Source of the DNA: CAZCDS01 sp964497585
GTDB taxonomy: Bacteria; Desulfobacterota; Desulfomonilia; Desulfomonilales; Desulfomonilaceae
Length of the DNA: 64,000 nucleotides
Reading direction: 5' to 3'
Assembly: GCA_964497585.1 (NCBI GenBank)
Contig: CAZCDS010000002.1
Location: 124,001 to 188,000, forward strand
The notes beneath the pieces were generated by a model, which saw nothing but the letters and a program-made list of their open reading frames with translations, searched no databases and was not told the origin of the DNA. Positions 54,410 to 63,891 of this stretch are shown here, piece by piece (positions within the stretch are counted from its first letter, which is position 1; the number at the start of each line of letters is the position of its first letter). The position numbers and the translations under genes were made by a program.

Positions 54410-55138
54410 GTGAAAGAGATGAGCGGCGAAAAAGGCGCCCGCCTTTGGTTCAGAATCGCTCTCTTCCTCTTGCCGAGACTCGTCTCCGCCTATGCCCGGT
54501 TCCTGTATGCGACGTCGAGGAAGGTCGTGCTCAACCAGGAATATGAGGACCAGGTGTGCAGGAACCAGTCCTTTGCAGTGGCGTGCTTCCACGGGACAAT
54601 GCTCTACCCGATTTACCATTGCTTCCGCCGCGGATACCCTGGGGTCATCATGGTGAGCCGGTCCTGGGACGGCGAGTTGATCGACCGGTGTCTTCGTCGA
54701 TGGGGTTACCTCACGACGCGCGGATCGTCATCGCGCGGGGGCAAGGAAGCGCTTTCCGGGATGATAGAGCTGGTCAACCAGGAGGGATTCAATTCCGGTC
54801 TCGCGGTCGATGCGCCCCGAGGCCCAGCACGCAAGGTCAAGATGGGCATTGTTATTCTGGCGCGTGAAACGGGCAAGCCGGTCGTACCGATCGTAAGCTG
54901 GGCCACTCGCAAGATTCAGTTCAAGTCGTGGGATAAAATGATCGTTCCGTTGCCCTTCGGCACCATTGTCTGTGCGTTCGGAAAGCCGATGGAGATCCCG
55001 AAAGGGTTGACAGAGGATGCTTACGAGAGACTCAGGCAGGAGATCGAAGTGGAAATGCACCGAATCTCCGACCAAGCCGAGGCCCATGTAAGAGCGCTCA
55101 CGACCACCACACGCGCCTTCTCACGAGGAAGCGTGTAA
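54410..55138 (+). CDS. DUF374 lysophospholipid acyltransferase-like protein
   Basis: A 242-residue membrane-associated acyltransferase of the DUF374 group, related to LpxL/PlsC enzymes. After a basic N-terminus and a hydrophobic stretch (LWFRIALFLLPRLVSAYARF) come the family motifs ACFHGTMLYPIY (His of the catalytic site), VSRSWDGELIDRCL, TTRGSSSRGGKEAL, and AVDAPRGPARKVKMGIVILA. Members of this group are common in Desulfobacterota and thought to acylate lipid A or related lipids. GTG at 54410 follows GGAGGG by seven bases. Confidence 0.87.
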   Translation: MKEMSGEKGARLWFRIALFLLPRLVSAYARFLYATSRKVVLNQEYEDQVCRNQSFAVACFHGTMLYPIYHCFRRGYPGVIMVSRSWDGELIDRCLRRWGYLTTRGSSSRGGKEALSGMIELVNQEGFNSGLAVDAPRGPARKVKMGIVILARETGKPVVPIVSWATRKIQFKSWDKMIVPLPFGTIVCAFGKPMEIPKGLTEDAYERLRQEIEVEMHRISDQAEAHVRALTTTTRAFSRGSV

Positions 55139-55298
55139 TACCGGCCCACAATCGTGGTTCGCCTTGGCCGGGACTGGCTACCTTCGGGAGAGACCGCCCC
55201 CGAAGAGACTTTCATCACACCTACACCCTCGAGGGGAATTTGTAGAACAACATCGTGGTCGACTGGCACTTGTGTCGAATCCGCGCCAACAGGGAGAT

Positions 55299-55511
55299 CT
55301 ACCCCTCGGCCCCGTTCTCTTCCTCGTCCGCGCCTACCTTCTTCGCCTTTTTCAGAACGGCCGCGAGTTGATCGCCGGTGACCATTGCGTCCCATTTGGA
55401 TTCTCGTTCCTTCTCCTGCTGGAGGTACACTCTAAATCTATGTACCGCCAGGATGACTCCGGGCACCAGGATCAGGAGCATGAGCACGATGAAGAGGAGC
55501 GTTCCACCCAT
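55299..55511 (-). CDS. Small single-span membrane protein downstream of lon
   Basis: A 70-residue frame with one strongly hydrophobic helix (LLFIVLMLLILVPGVILAV) followed by a charged cytoplasmic tail ending in Glu/Gly. It begins 20 bases after the lon stop on the same strand. No strong Shine-Dalgarno is seen, so translation may depend on lon. Family not recognised; the coding character is plausible but not proven. Confidence 0.5.
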   Translation of the reverse strand: MGGTLLFIVLMLLILVPGVILAVHRFRVYLQQEKERESKWDAMVTGDQLAAVLKKAKKVGADEEENGAEG

Positions 55512-55531
55512 AAGCAACGTTCCGCGCGAGG

Positions 55532-58072
55532 TTAAGGCCGATTTCCTGCCCTGGGGACGGCTCCAGTGGCTCGGGTACGCCCTGAACGTGAAGCGGCCTT
55601 CTTTCCGGCCGATGTTTCCGGCTTCTTCGCCGCGATTTTCCTCGTGGTCTTGGCTTTGGCCTCCGCATCCTCCACGAGGGCTATCTGGAGTACTTCGTCC
55701 ATGTGTTTGACGAATTTGAATTCGAGCTTGCGTCGGATGTGCTTGGGAATCTCTTCCAGATCCTTTTCGTTCTTTTCCGGGGCAATGATCGTGTGAATCC
55801 TGGCCCGCAATGCGGCAAGGGCTTTTTCCCGGAGCCCACCGATGGGGAGAACGCGGCCTCTCAGAGTGATCTCACCGGTCATCGCGACATCCGACCGTAC
55901 CGGTATCCCGGTGAATGCGCTGACCAACGCAGTGGCCATGGTGACGCCGGCAGAAGGCCCGTCTTTGGGAATAGCCCCCGCGGGAACATGGATGTGAATG
56001 TCCTTGGAGAAATAGAACTTCTCCTTCATTCCGTAGCGTGCCGCGCGTGACCGAAAATACGACATGGCCGCTTGGCCCGATTCCTTCATTACGTCTCCCA
56101 GTTGGCCGGTGAGCAGGAGGTTTCCCTTGCCTTCCATGGGCGTGGCCTCGATATGAAGGATGTCCCCACCGTACGGAGTCCACGCCAATCCGGTGGCCAC
56201 GCCGGCCTCGCTCTCCGGCCGCTCCTGGTCGGGGAGATACTTGGGAACGCCGAGGAACTTGTGGAGATTTCTGGCTGACATCCGCGGGATCTTCTGGTCC
56301 CCCTCGGCTATCTTCCGTGCAATCTTCCGGCACAGGTTGGCGATCTCTCGTTCGAGATTTCTCAGGCCCGCCTCCCGGGTGTACTGATTGACAATTCCGA
56401 GTATCCCCTCATCCGTGATGTTAAAGTGATCGGGCTTTATGCCATTTTCCTTAATCTGTCTCGGAATGAGAAACTGACGGGCAATCTTAAGCTTCTCCTC
56501 GTCCACATATCCGGAGAGCTCAATGACCTCCATCCGATCCTTCAGTGCAGGAATGATCGGATCGGCAACATTGGCGGTGGTTATAAACATGACCCGGGAC
56601 AGGTCAAAGGGGACATTCAAATAGTGATCGCTGAACGCATGGTTCTGTTCAGGGTCGAGGACCTCCAGGAGCGCGGCTGAGGGGTCTCCTCGGAAGTCGG
56701 CCCCCACCTTGTCCACCTCGTCGAGCATGAAGACCGGGTTGTTCGAGCCCGCGTTCTTAAGCCCCTGGATTATGCGTCCGGGAAGCGCACCGATGTACGT
56801 CCTTCGGTGGCCTCGGATCTCAGCCTCGTCCCTTACGCCTCCGAGAGAGATACGGGTGAATTTCCTCCCGAGAGCCCGAGCGATCGACCGGCCGAGCGAT
56901 GTCTTGCCCACTCCCGGCGGGCCCACGAAGCAAAGGATCGGACCTTTCATCTTCTTATTGAGTTTCCTCACACCGAGGTACTCGAGGATGCGGTCTTTGA
57001 CCTTTTCCAAGTTGTAATGGTCCTCATCCAGGATTTCCTTGGCGTTCTTGATATCCAGACGGTCGCGCGTGGCCTTGGACCATGGGAGTTCAACCATCCA
57101 ATCGAGGTACGTGCGTATGATCGAGGCCTCCGCCGCGTCCGGATGCATCTGACCGAGACGACTGAGCTGCTTGTCGGCCTCCTTTTTTACTTCCTGAGGC
57201 ATCCTGGCCTTGGCGATCTTCTCCTTGAACTCATCTATTTCCTTCGTCTTTTCGTCAATTTCGCCCAGCTCACTTTGAATGGCCTTCAGTTGTTCCCTGA
57301 GGAAATATTCCCGGTGCGTCTTACCCATCTCCTCCTTGGCCTGGGTCTGTATCTTGGCCTGCATGGCCGACAGCTCCAGCTCCTTGGAGAGCAGCTCATT
57401 GACCTTTCCGAGCCGTTCGAGCGGATCTATGACCTCGAGAATGGCCTGCGACTCCTCCACCCTCAACTTCAGGTTCGAAGCCACAAGATCGGCCAACCTT
57501 CCGGGATCTTCGATGGAATCGAGGATCGCAACCGCGTCGGGCGAGATAATTCCCCTCAGTTGCAGGATTTTCTCCGAGTTCTCCTTGACCGACCTCATGA
57601 GCGCCTCGACCTCAATGGTTATGGGCTGAGAGGAAGGCTCAGGGATCTTGTCAATGCTTACGATAAAGAACTCGTCGGTGGAGACATACGAAATCGTGCG
57701 GGCCTTGGCAAGTCCCTGGACAAGGATCTTTATCCTGCCATCGGGAAGTCTGAGCAACTTGACGACCATGGCGACCGTGCCGGTCCGGTAGATTCCTTCG
57801 GGCGCAGGGTCTTCTTCGCTGGAGGTCTTCTGCGTGGCGAGGAATATCAGCCTGTTCCGGGACAGCGCATGCTCCACCGCCCGGATTGACCGTTCCCTGC
57901 CCACCATGAGCGGGAGTATCATGTAGGAATAGATTACGACATCACGAACCGGCAGGAGCGGCAACACATCCGGGATATCGGCGAAGTCTATCTGCGGTAC
58001 CTTGGACGCATCCTCTTCGTTGAAATCTTCCCCTTTTTCAAATTCTTTCTCTATCTCATCAGCCATCGCCAT
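55532..58072 (-). CDS. lon: ATP-dependent protease Lon
   Basis: Cytosolic AAA+ serine protease degrading misfolded and regulatory proteins. The 846 residues comprise the N-terminal substrate domain (about 35-230, VLPLLPVRDVVIYSYMILPL), a coiled region, the AAA+ module with Walker A GPPGVGKTSLG and Walker B VFMLDEVDKVG, and the protease domain with catalytic Ser in KDGPSAGVTM and Lys in GGLREKALAAL. The last 40 or so residues are a Lys/Arg/Ala-rich tail longer than in E. coli Lon. ATG at 58072 or the ATG two codons later (better spaced from GAGGGA) may be used. Confidence 0.97.
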   Translation of the reverse strand: MAMADEIEKEFEKGEDFNEEDASKVPQIDFADIPDVLPLLPVRDVVIYSYMILPLMVGRERSIRAVEHALSRNRLIFLATQKTSSEEDPAPEGIYRTGTVAMVVKLLRLPDGRIKILVQGLAKARTISYVSTDEFFIVSIDKIPEPSSQPITIEVEALMRSVKENSEKILQLRGIISPDAVAILDSIEDPGRLADLVASNLKLRVEESQAILEVIDPLERLGKVNELLSKELELSAMQAKIQTQAKEEMGKTHREYFLREQLKAIQSELGEIDEKTKEIDEFKEKIAKARMPQEVKKEADKQLSRLGQMHPDAAEASIIRTYLDWMVELPWSKATRDRLDIKNAKEILDEDHYNLEKVKDRILEYLGVRKLNKKMKGPILCFVGPPGVGKTSLGRSIARALGRKFTRISLGGVRDEAEIRGHRRTYIGALPGRIIQGLKNAGSNNPVFMLDEVDKVGADFRGDPSAALLEVLDPEQNHAFSDHYLNVPFDLSRVMFITTANVADPIIPALKDRMEVIELSGYVDEEKLKIARQFLIPRQIKENGIKPDHFNITDEGILGIVNQYTREAGLRNLEREIANLCRKIARKIAEGDQKIPRMSARNLHKFLGVPKYLPDQERPESEAGVATGLAWTPYGGDILHIEATPMEGKGNLLLTGQLGDVMKESGQAAMSYFRSRAARYGMKEKFYFSKDIHIHVPAGAIPKDGPSAGVTMATALVSAFTGIPVRSDVAMTGEITLRGRVLPIGGLREKALAALRARIHTIIAPEKNEKDLEEIPKHIRRKLEFKFVKHMDEVLQIALVEDAEAKAKTTRKIAAKKPETSAGKKAASRSGRTRATGAVPRAGNRP

Positions 58073-58510
58073 GTCCCTCTATCGGCCGTATGGATTTCGG
58101 AACATCAGCATACGCAGGAAAAAAAACGCCAAGGATCTACTCCGTCCCTGACTTTTTTCGCAGAAGTCCCGTTTAATATACAAATATATACGACAGCCCC
58201 TCCCTGTCAAGCTCACTTGGGCCCTTTTCCGCCCCTCGAACCGCCAAACCGCGCCAGGTTACCGGGAAGATTAAGGACAAAACGCAAAAGACGAAGCAAA
58301 AACCAGATAATACAGCGTCTCCATGCAGCGGTGTGCGCCGACAAAGCTCACCAATAAGGGTGGTAACAGAGACAGTGATTCGGCGACCTCCCCAAAGAGC
58401 ACTGCTCACGCCAAGGCATGGCCAGTGGCACTTCCAGCCTTCTCGCGGTACCGAGCAAGCCGCGGACTCGACGCCGCTTCCACGTCGGCACCGATGAAGG
58501 AGAGACCGGG
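58073..58510. other. Upstream region of lon
   Basis: Apart from the lon promoter candidate near 58183-58210, no feature was recognised up to the end of the M23 peptidase gene. No CIRCE or sigma32-type heat-shock promoter pattern was found. Confidence 0.4.
58183..58210 (-). promoter_or_regulatory. Probable lon promoter
   Basis: On the minus strand TTGACA (58205-58210, exact), 16 bases, TATATT (58183-58188). It looks like a housekeeping sigma70-type promoter and would leave a leader of about 100 bases. Confidence 0.6.
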
Positions 58511-59902
58511 TCAGCGGAGATTCGCGAGGGTGGTGGGAGCTGTGCGCTGAGAGAGAAGAAGATTTGTCAGGGAGAGAAGCCTCTGCTGAACCACTCGATC
58601 GAAGCGGGGCTTCAAAGGGCTGGCCACCCTGGGGCGGGAGGCTCTCATTTTCACTTTTCTACGATCCTCAGGATTGATATTCCTGCCATTCTCGACCAAT
58701 TGGAAATCGAGATGCGGGCCGGTGGAGAGTCCTGTCGACCCTACGCGTCCTATCATATGCCTTTGCTTCACCCTTTGTCCCTTGCGTACGTAAATGTGGC
58801 TGAGGTGGCCGTAACGGCTCTCTATGCCGTTTGAATGTTTGATACAGACATATTTCCCGTACCCGCGTTTCCAGCCGGCAAAGGTGACACGGCCCCGTGC
58901 CACCGACATGACCGGCGTTCTAACCGGCGCGCCGTAATCAACGCCGTTATGCCTCCGCCACCGTTTCAGAATGGGATGAAAACGTCTGCCGAAGTGTGAG
59001 GTCACCCGCAACGTACCGGGCAACGGGGCTCTCAGGAACTCCTTCGCCAACTCAAAACCCTTATCGTCGTAATACTTGCCGTTGAACCGAATTGCCGTCT
59101 TCTTTCCGGTCTTCTCCCCCTCGTACACCGCACAGAGGACGTGGCCGTAGCCGGAAGGCCGATCGTCCGCGTACCTTCTTTCAAAGAGAACCTTGCAGAC
59201 GTCACCCGGCCGGGTCTCCGAGTAGAAATCAATGTCCCAACCAAAGATGGTCGTCAGTTCTGACGCGAGCTCCGCTCCCTCCCCCGCGGCGATCACCGCG
59301 GCACTGAGCGTACCGTTTCCTCGGATTTCAAATCGGATCGTCTCCGGCTTGAAATCCAGAACAACAACTTCCTTCCAGCATCTGATATCCTGGTCTTCGC
59401 GCACCGCGTGGAATACGTTGGCCGGATCAAGGACCACGGTAGCCTTGAGGAATCTCCCCTTGAGGTCGGTGATGATGTTGTAGCTTCGGCCCGATACAAG
59501 GGGTTTGTATGCGTGAAAAGGTTTCCGAATACTCTGGGAGATCTTCGCGGCAAGCTTCGTTGCGACCCTTTCGCCAAGTGGGTCTTCAGTCAGGTTCGAA
59601 GCCAGCAGTGAGTGGAGCGTGTCGCCCTCTGCGGTCACCCCGGCCGTTTCCACAGATCCTTCGCAGCCTGGCGAGACGTCGGATTGATCTGCCATAACAT
59701 CGGTAGATTTCGGTTCAGCCACGGCAGAGGAGAGTTCTTGAACACTGCAAGTGAGCGGCACATTGGCCGCAACGCGGGGAAGTAGCCATAGATAGCACAT
59801 CCCCGTAAGGGACCCGAGAACAATCAGCGAAATCCCGACGATTTTCCACGATCCCAGTGCGGCAGCCACGGAATCAAACGGTGACTTGTGCCAAGCGGTC
59901 AC
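58511..59902 (-). CDS. M23 family peptidoglycan metallopeptidase, membrane-anchored
   Basis: MepM/LytM-like endopeptidase cutting peptidoglycan cross-links. The 463 residues start with a cytoplasmic stub and one membrane helix (about 20-41, IVGISLIVLGSLTGMCYLWLL). A periplasmic OapA/LysM-like region with SGRSYNIITDLKGRF and the catalytic domain follow. Zinc-site residues visible are His318 and Asp322 in HNGVDYG and His397 in GPHLDFQL, where Asp399 replaces the second His of the usual HxH. GTG at 59902 follows GGAGA; the frame stays open 19 codons further. Confidence 0.9.
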   Translation of the reverse strand: MTAWHKSPFDSVAAALGSWKIVGISLIVLGSLTGMCYLWLLPRVAANVPLTCSVQELSSAVAEPKSTDVMADQSDVSPGCEGSVETAGVTAEGDTLHSLLASNLTEDPLGERVATKLAAKISQSIRKPFHAYKPLVSGRSYNIITDLKGRFLKATVVLDPANVFHAVREDQDIRCWKEVVVLDFKPETIRFEIRGNGTLSAAVIAAGEGAELASELTTIFGWDIDFYSETRPGDVCKVLFERRYADDRPSGYGHVLCAVYEGEKTGKKTAIRFNGKYYDDKGFELAKEFLRAPLPGTLRVTSHFGRRFHPILKRWRRHNGVDYGAPVRTPVMSVARGRVTFAGWKRGYGKYVCIKHSNGIESRYGHLSHIYVRKGQRVKQRHMIGRVGSTGLSTGPHLDFQLVENGRNINPEDRRKVKMRASRPRVASPLKPRFDRVVQQRLLSLTNLLLSQRTAPTTLANLR

Positions 59903-60147
59903 AGTCTTCTCTCCATATCTCCACCTCAAAAAACTAGCATGTATCTTGGGACCAGTCAACGACTTATTCGCGCTGATAAACTCCGGTGCGATTTTGAGAA
60001 CTCCACCCCCACTTGGAACATTTTCTGGGATCAGATGTCGAAAACGGATGTCTGCAAATTATAGAAGCATCAATGGTCAGGTTCGCCACGAGTCGTGCAA
60101 CGGCATGCTGGAGAAGCGGTGTTTTCTCCGGGGAGGGAGGAACCCCC

Positions 60148-60432
60148 ATGAAATCGGAAGAGAAAACATGGCTCGATGAATTTGCTGTTACCTGCCGCGT
60201 TTTCAAGGGACGCTGGAGCATTCGTCATTGTTTAAGGATGTTCGGAGACATTAATGACTTGAGAATCCAGATGTCTTCCCGCGACGGAGGCAAGGTTACG
60301 CGTCATGAATCGGCCTACAACCCCTGCAAGGGGTGCAAGGTGATGATCAATTACCTGGAAGGCCAGACCAAAGAGAGACCCGGCTGCGATGCGGCCGGCG
60401 GCTCCTCGCGCAGCGAGATCTGGACCGTGTAG
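60148..60432 (+). CDS. Small cysteine-containing hypothetical protein
   Basis: A 94-residue soluble protein with Cys in AVTCRVFKG, HCLRMFG, the pair NPCKGCKVM, and PGCDAAGG; the CxxC plus flanking cysteines may bind metal. A GGGAGGAA ribosome site precedes the ATG by about five bases. No family was recognised. It sits between two leftward envelope genes and is transcribed against the pseudokinase gene. Confidence 0.6.
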   Translation: MKSEEKTWLDEFAVTCRVFKGRWSIRHCLRMFGDINDLRIQMSSRDGGKVTRHESAYNPCKGCKVMINYLEGQTKERPGCDAAGGSSRSEIWTV

Positions 60433-60546
60433 GCATTTGCGGGCATTGTGTGGGCAAAAGGGGTAGCGAGTCGAAAGGGTTACGTGTGGCAGTTGCCGAG
60501 CTGGGCGGTTGGTGCTTCAAGTACTCAAAGTAACGAATCTTCTTCG

Positions 60547-63500
60547 TCAGCCACCTTTCCTCATCTCTCTCTTGAGTGTTTGCCGGAGTTCGGCAACACT
60601 CTTCCATCGTTTCGCAGGATCTTTCTCCAGGCATACCAGAATTATCGGCTCCAGCCAGGCCGGTACAGAGGAATTCACCAGTCGTGGAGGGGCCGGTAAT
60701 ATGCCCGTGTGCTGGAATTTGTAATCGGCAAAGAGCGGTCCGTCAAAGGGAGGCACGCCGGTCACCATGTGATAGAGGATCGCGCCGAGCGAATAGATGT
60801 CCGCGGATTCCCCGGCAGAAGCGACTCCCTTGGCCCGGAAGAATTCAGGCGCCATGTAAGCGGGATTCATACCCGGATCCTCGAATCGCGGTCCGGTGGA
60901 GTTGCTAATCCTCCTGTAGCTATCCAGGAATCCAAATCCCGCAACTTTGCACACCTTGAGGTCCTCGCTGACGAGTATCTGCGTGGGCTGGAGGTGCAGG
61001 TGATAGCTGTTTCGGAACATCCCGTCCAACCCTTTGTAATTGCTCGCGTACGCCAATGCTTCGACGAGCTGGAGTGCCAGGGGAATCATGACGCCAGGCC
61101 CGGGGGGATGTTTCGCCTGAAGGGCCGACTCCAGGGTCTGAGGCAGAAACGAATAGACGATCCCTTTTCTTCCGCCGGGGCCAGTGACGACCTCCTCAAC
61201 CTCGAGGATGTTCTCGTGGGCCATGTTGACAGCGAGTTGGCTGACCTCTAGCAGGAACTCGTCCATGGCCTGAGACTCAAGGATGACCGACCGCATGAGC
61301 CCGACCTCAAAGAGCCTCATGACCACATCGCGCCTTGTGTTCACCTCGACTCCGGCTCTCCATTCACCCCACCCGTCTTTCCCTATGTTTCTCACCGCCG
61401 CATAGGCGAGACCCCCGGCGTTAGGCCTGTAGAGTTCCTCCTCTCTCCACCGGACATCGCCCCCCCCTTTCTCGTACCCGGAAACGAAGGTTGTGACCTG
61501 CCCGTGAGAGGGAATCTCCGAAGAGACAGTGTACTTGACAACCTGCTCCTGCTCGACGCTGACCTCCTGGGCTGCCTTCTCGTGGAGGGAAACGAACGTA
61601 CTCACCTCGCTGTGGGAGGACGAGGACAGGGTCTCGTGTCGCGGGACCTCGATGAATTGATCCGACTCGGGAAGCTGTTCCTCGGCCCTGGACGGAGGCG
61701 TCGGTTCCGGGGCGGGCTGAGGTTCCTTCTTGATGGCCGCCTTGGGACGTCTCTGTGGGGGGGCGACCTCCGAGACTCGGTCTTTCGGGGTCGGACCGCG
61801 AGGCTCTTTGGCTTTGGCCGGAGGACTCGGCTTCTGAGGCGGAGCCGCCGGTCGACGCTTGGCCTCCGGAGCGGGACCGGGCCGTGCAGCCCCTCTTAGA
61901 GAGCCCGCTGCCTGCTGTGATGGGGCGGCTCTTCGCGGTTCAGGCTTCGGTGCCGAGGGTTTTCGCAGCTTACCCGGTTGCCGTCGCATGGTCTTCTCCC
62001 CGGGCCTTTGCTTGGCTGCCTTCTCCAGGACCCTCCTCGCAACCTCACTATCAACATTCGCCTTGGCGAGTTCTTCAGCGGTAACGTCCAGGACCTGCCC
62101 CGTCCCCCTATCTGCAATCGTTTCAAGTAGATTGTTTGCTATCGCGATGTTCGCCGCGCGTTGGGCAACTCCACGGTCATCGCCCTTGAGCTTATCGAGC
62201 GTTAAGAGATGTTCCAATGCCTTGGCGGACTCTCCCCGTTTCTCATAGGCGGCTGCCAGCGCATTGCGTATCACCGTGTTATCCGGTTCGTGCTTTACAA
62301 GTCGTTCGAAGAGGACTACGGCCTTGTCGTCATGAGCCTGCTTTTTAATCAATTGCTTTAGGATTTTTGTGTTAAGCTCCCGGTTTCCTTCGCGCATCGT
62401 TCCTTCGACAAGGTCGTTGTCCACGACGCACCTGGCGATGTCGGTGAGGTAGTCGTGATTCCTTCCGTCGATTTCGTGCAAAAGCCTGAGTTTGGCCATG
62501 TAGTTTTGGAGATCCCCACGAGTGAGGTAGACGGTGCTCAACAGTTTGTTGACACCGACAGCTCTCGGCTGCCACTCAAGCACTTTCTCATAGACTGCGA
62601 CGGCATCGGCATGCACCTGTGAGCGAGCCAGATAGATCTGCGCAATTTTCTTGATAATTTTCGGATTTCCCTCTGCCAAGGCATCAGTTACCCGGTTATT
62701 TTCCACGTAGAGCTTCGCCGCCTCTTCGACGTATTCATCCGACCTGCTCTTGTCGATCTGGTGCAAAATCGTCAGTTCGCTGACCGCCTTTCGGAAGTCA
62801 CCTTCCTTCTGGTACTTCTCAGCAAGGGTGTGATGGATCCGCTGGTCTTTGGGATTATATTCCAGACATTTAACGTAGATCTGCTCTGCTTCTATCGATC
62901 GGTTGTTCTCTTCGAGGAACTCTTCACAGATCCGCTGGATAAGCTCTTTGTTGTTGAACTCGATGGCGAGTTCCGTCTCCTCTCGGGCCATGAGATAATT
63001 CACGGTGTCATTGAGGATCTGAGGCTCGGCCGAGCCCTCTGAGAGTAGCTCGTTTGCGTGCGTCATCAGCTTGTGACTAGCCTTGAGCCTGCGATACAGG
63101 TCGATGAGTTTCTTACGAATGTCGTACCGTCTGTCTTCGTCGGTCTCCTTCTCCAGAAGCTCTTCGTAGATCTGCGCGGCCTGTGCGTATTTTCCCTGTG
63201 CGGTCATGATTTCTACGCCAAGGGTATAATCATCCGTGGTTTTCACCCCGCCCAGCGCGTTCATCTTTTCCCAGCAGACGGCTGCGCTTTCCGCGTCGTC
63301 CGTTTCCTTGTAGCAGATGGCCATTCTGCGGTACACGTCAGGATTGCGAACTTCTCCCTCTTGAAGCTCCACGTGCCTCTTAAATTGCGTGATAGCCGCC
63401 TCGAAGTCCCCCGACCGAAAGAACTCTTCCCCGTCGCGAATGGACCGAGATATCTCGGCTGCTCGCTCCTCCAGCTCCTTGGCTCTCTTTGTACGAGAAA

Positions 63501-63891
63501 AGAAGATCCAGACTCCGATAGCCCCCGCCACGACAAGGGAGACGAGCACTGCAATCCAAAGGTAGCTTCCCGTTTCTTTAGGGGGTTTCCAAGATCCTGT
63601 GTGGGCCTTGAGCACGAAGCCGGTGGTCTTCTTGTCCGGAAGGCGGACCTCGACGTACTTCCCCTTTTCTCCAACCCGCTCGAGAATGTCCCCCTGGAGG
63701 ACCGTGTCGATCACCTCGGCGTTCGGGTTTGGTCTGGCGAGCACCTTTGTGGATATCCCGTTCGGAGCCACGATGTGCACGGCGTTGGGAAACCCCTCCT
63801 GCGCCAGGACCACGGTCCCCGGTAGCCAGAATAGCAAATATGACCACAGGGCTAGAGCACAGACGGCAGATCTGACTCCGAAATGATTCAA
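60547..63891 (-). CDS. SH3-TPR membrane protein with C-terminal pseudokinase domain
   Basis: An 1114-residue envelope or inner-membrane protein. Order: signal peptide (to about 31), SH3b-like domain (38-100, LARPNPNAEVIDTVLQGD), one membrane helix (about 109-132), a long TPR array (about 140-640), and a Pro/Lys/Ala-rich linker (about 645-760). A Ser/Thr-protein-kinase fold (about 840-1110) ends the protein. The kinase lacks its key residues: the VAIK Lys is Arg859 (VVMRLF), HRD reads HLH (964-966) and DFG reads GFG (985-987). The fold is otherwise clear (YMAPEFF, SADIYSLGAILYHMVTGVPPF). A TTG start at 63891 with GAGGGA is inferred. It is probably a scaffold or sensor; partners unknown. Confidence 0.85.
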   Translation of the reverse strand: MNHFGVRSAVCALALWSYLLFWLPGTVVLAQEGFPNAVHIVAPNGISTKVLARPNPNAEVIDTVLQGDILERVGEKGKYVEVRLPDKKTTGFVLKAHTGSWKPPKETGSYLWIAVLVSLVVAGAIGVWIFFSRTKRAKELEERAAEISRSIRDGEEFFRSGDFEAAITQFKRHVELQEGEVRNPDVYRRMAICYKETDDAESAAVCWEKMNALGGVKTTDDYTLGVEIMTAQGKYAQAAQIYEELLEKETDEDRRYDIRKKLIDLYRRLKASHKLMTHANELLSEGSAEPQILNDTVNYLMAREETELAIEFNNKELIQRICEEFLEENNRSIEAEQIYVKCLEYNPKDQRIHHTLAEKYQKEGDFRKAVSELTILHQIDKSRSDEYVEEAAKLYVENNRVTDALAEGNPKIIKKIAQIYLARSQVHADAVAVYEKVLEWQPRAVGVNKLLSTVYLTRGDLQNYMAKLRLLHEIDGRNHDYLTDIARCVVDNDLVEGTMREGNRELNTKILKQLIKKQAHDDKAVVLFERLVKHEPDNTVIRNALAAAYEKRGESAKALEHLLTLDKLKGDDRGVAQRAANIAIANNLLETIADRGTGQVLDVTAEELAKANVDSEVARRVLEKAAKQRPGEKTMRRQPGKLRKPSAPKPEPRRAAPSQQAAGSLRGAARPGPAPEAKRRPAAPPQKPSPPAKAKEPRGPTPKDRVSEVAPPQRRPKAAIKKEPQPAPEPTPPSRAEEQLPESDQFIEVPRHETLSSSSHSEVSTFVSLHEKAAQEVSVEQEQVVKYTVSSEIPSHGQVTTFVSGYEKGGGDVRWREEELYRPNAGGLAYAAVRNIGKDGWGEWRAGVEVNTRRDVVMRLFEVGLMRSVILESQAMDEFLLEVSQLAVNMAHENILEVEEVVTGPGGRKGIVYSFLPQTLESALQAKHPPGPGVMIPLALQLVEALAYASNYKGLDGMFRNSYHLHLQPTQILVSEDLKVCKVAGFGFLDSYRRISNSTGPRFEDPGMNPAYMAPEFFRAKGVASAGESADIYSLGAILYHMVTGVPPFDGPLFADYKFQHTGILPAPPRLVNSSVPAWLEPIILVCLEKDPAKRWKSVAELRQTLKREMRKGG

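Noticed and set aside
60013..60147. Upstream extension of the small cysteine-containing protein
   Set aside because: The ATG at 60148 has a strong GGGAGGAA site; the 45-codon extension has no ribosome site and no protein character.
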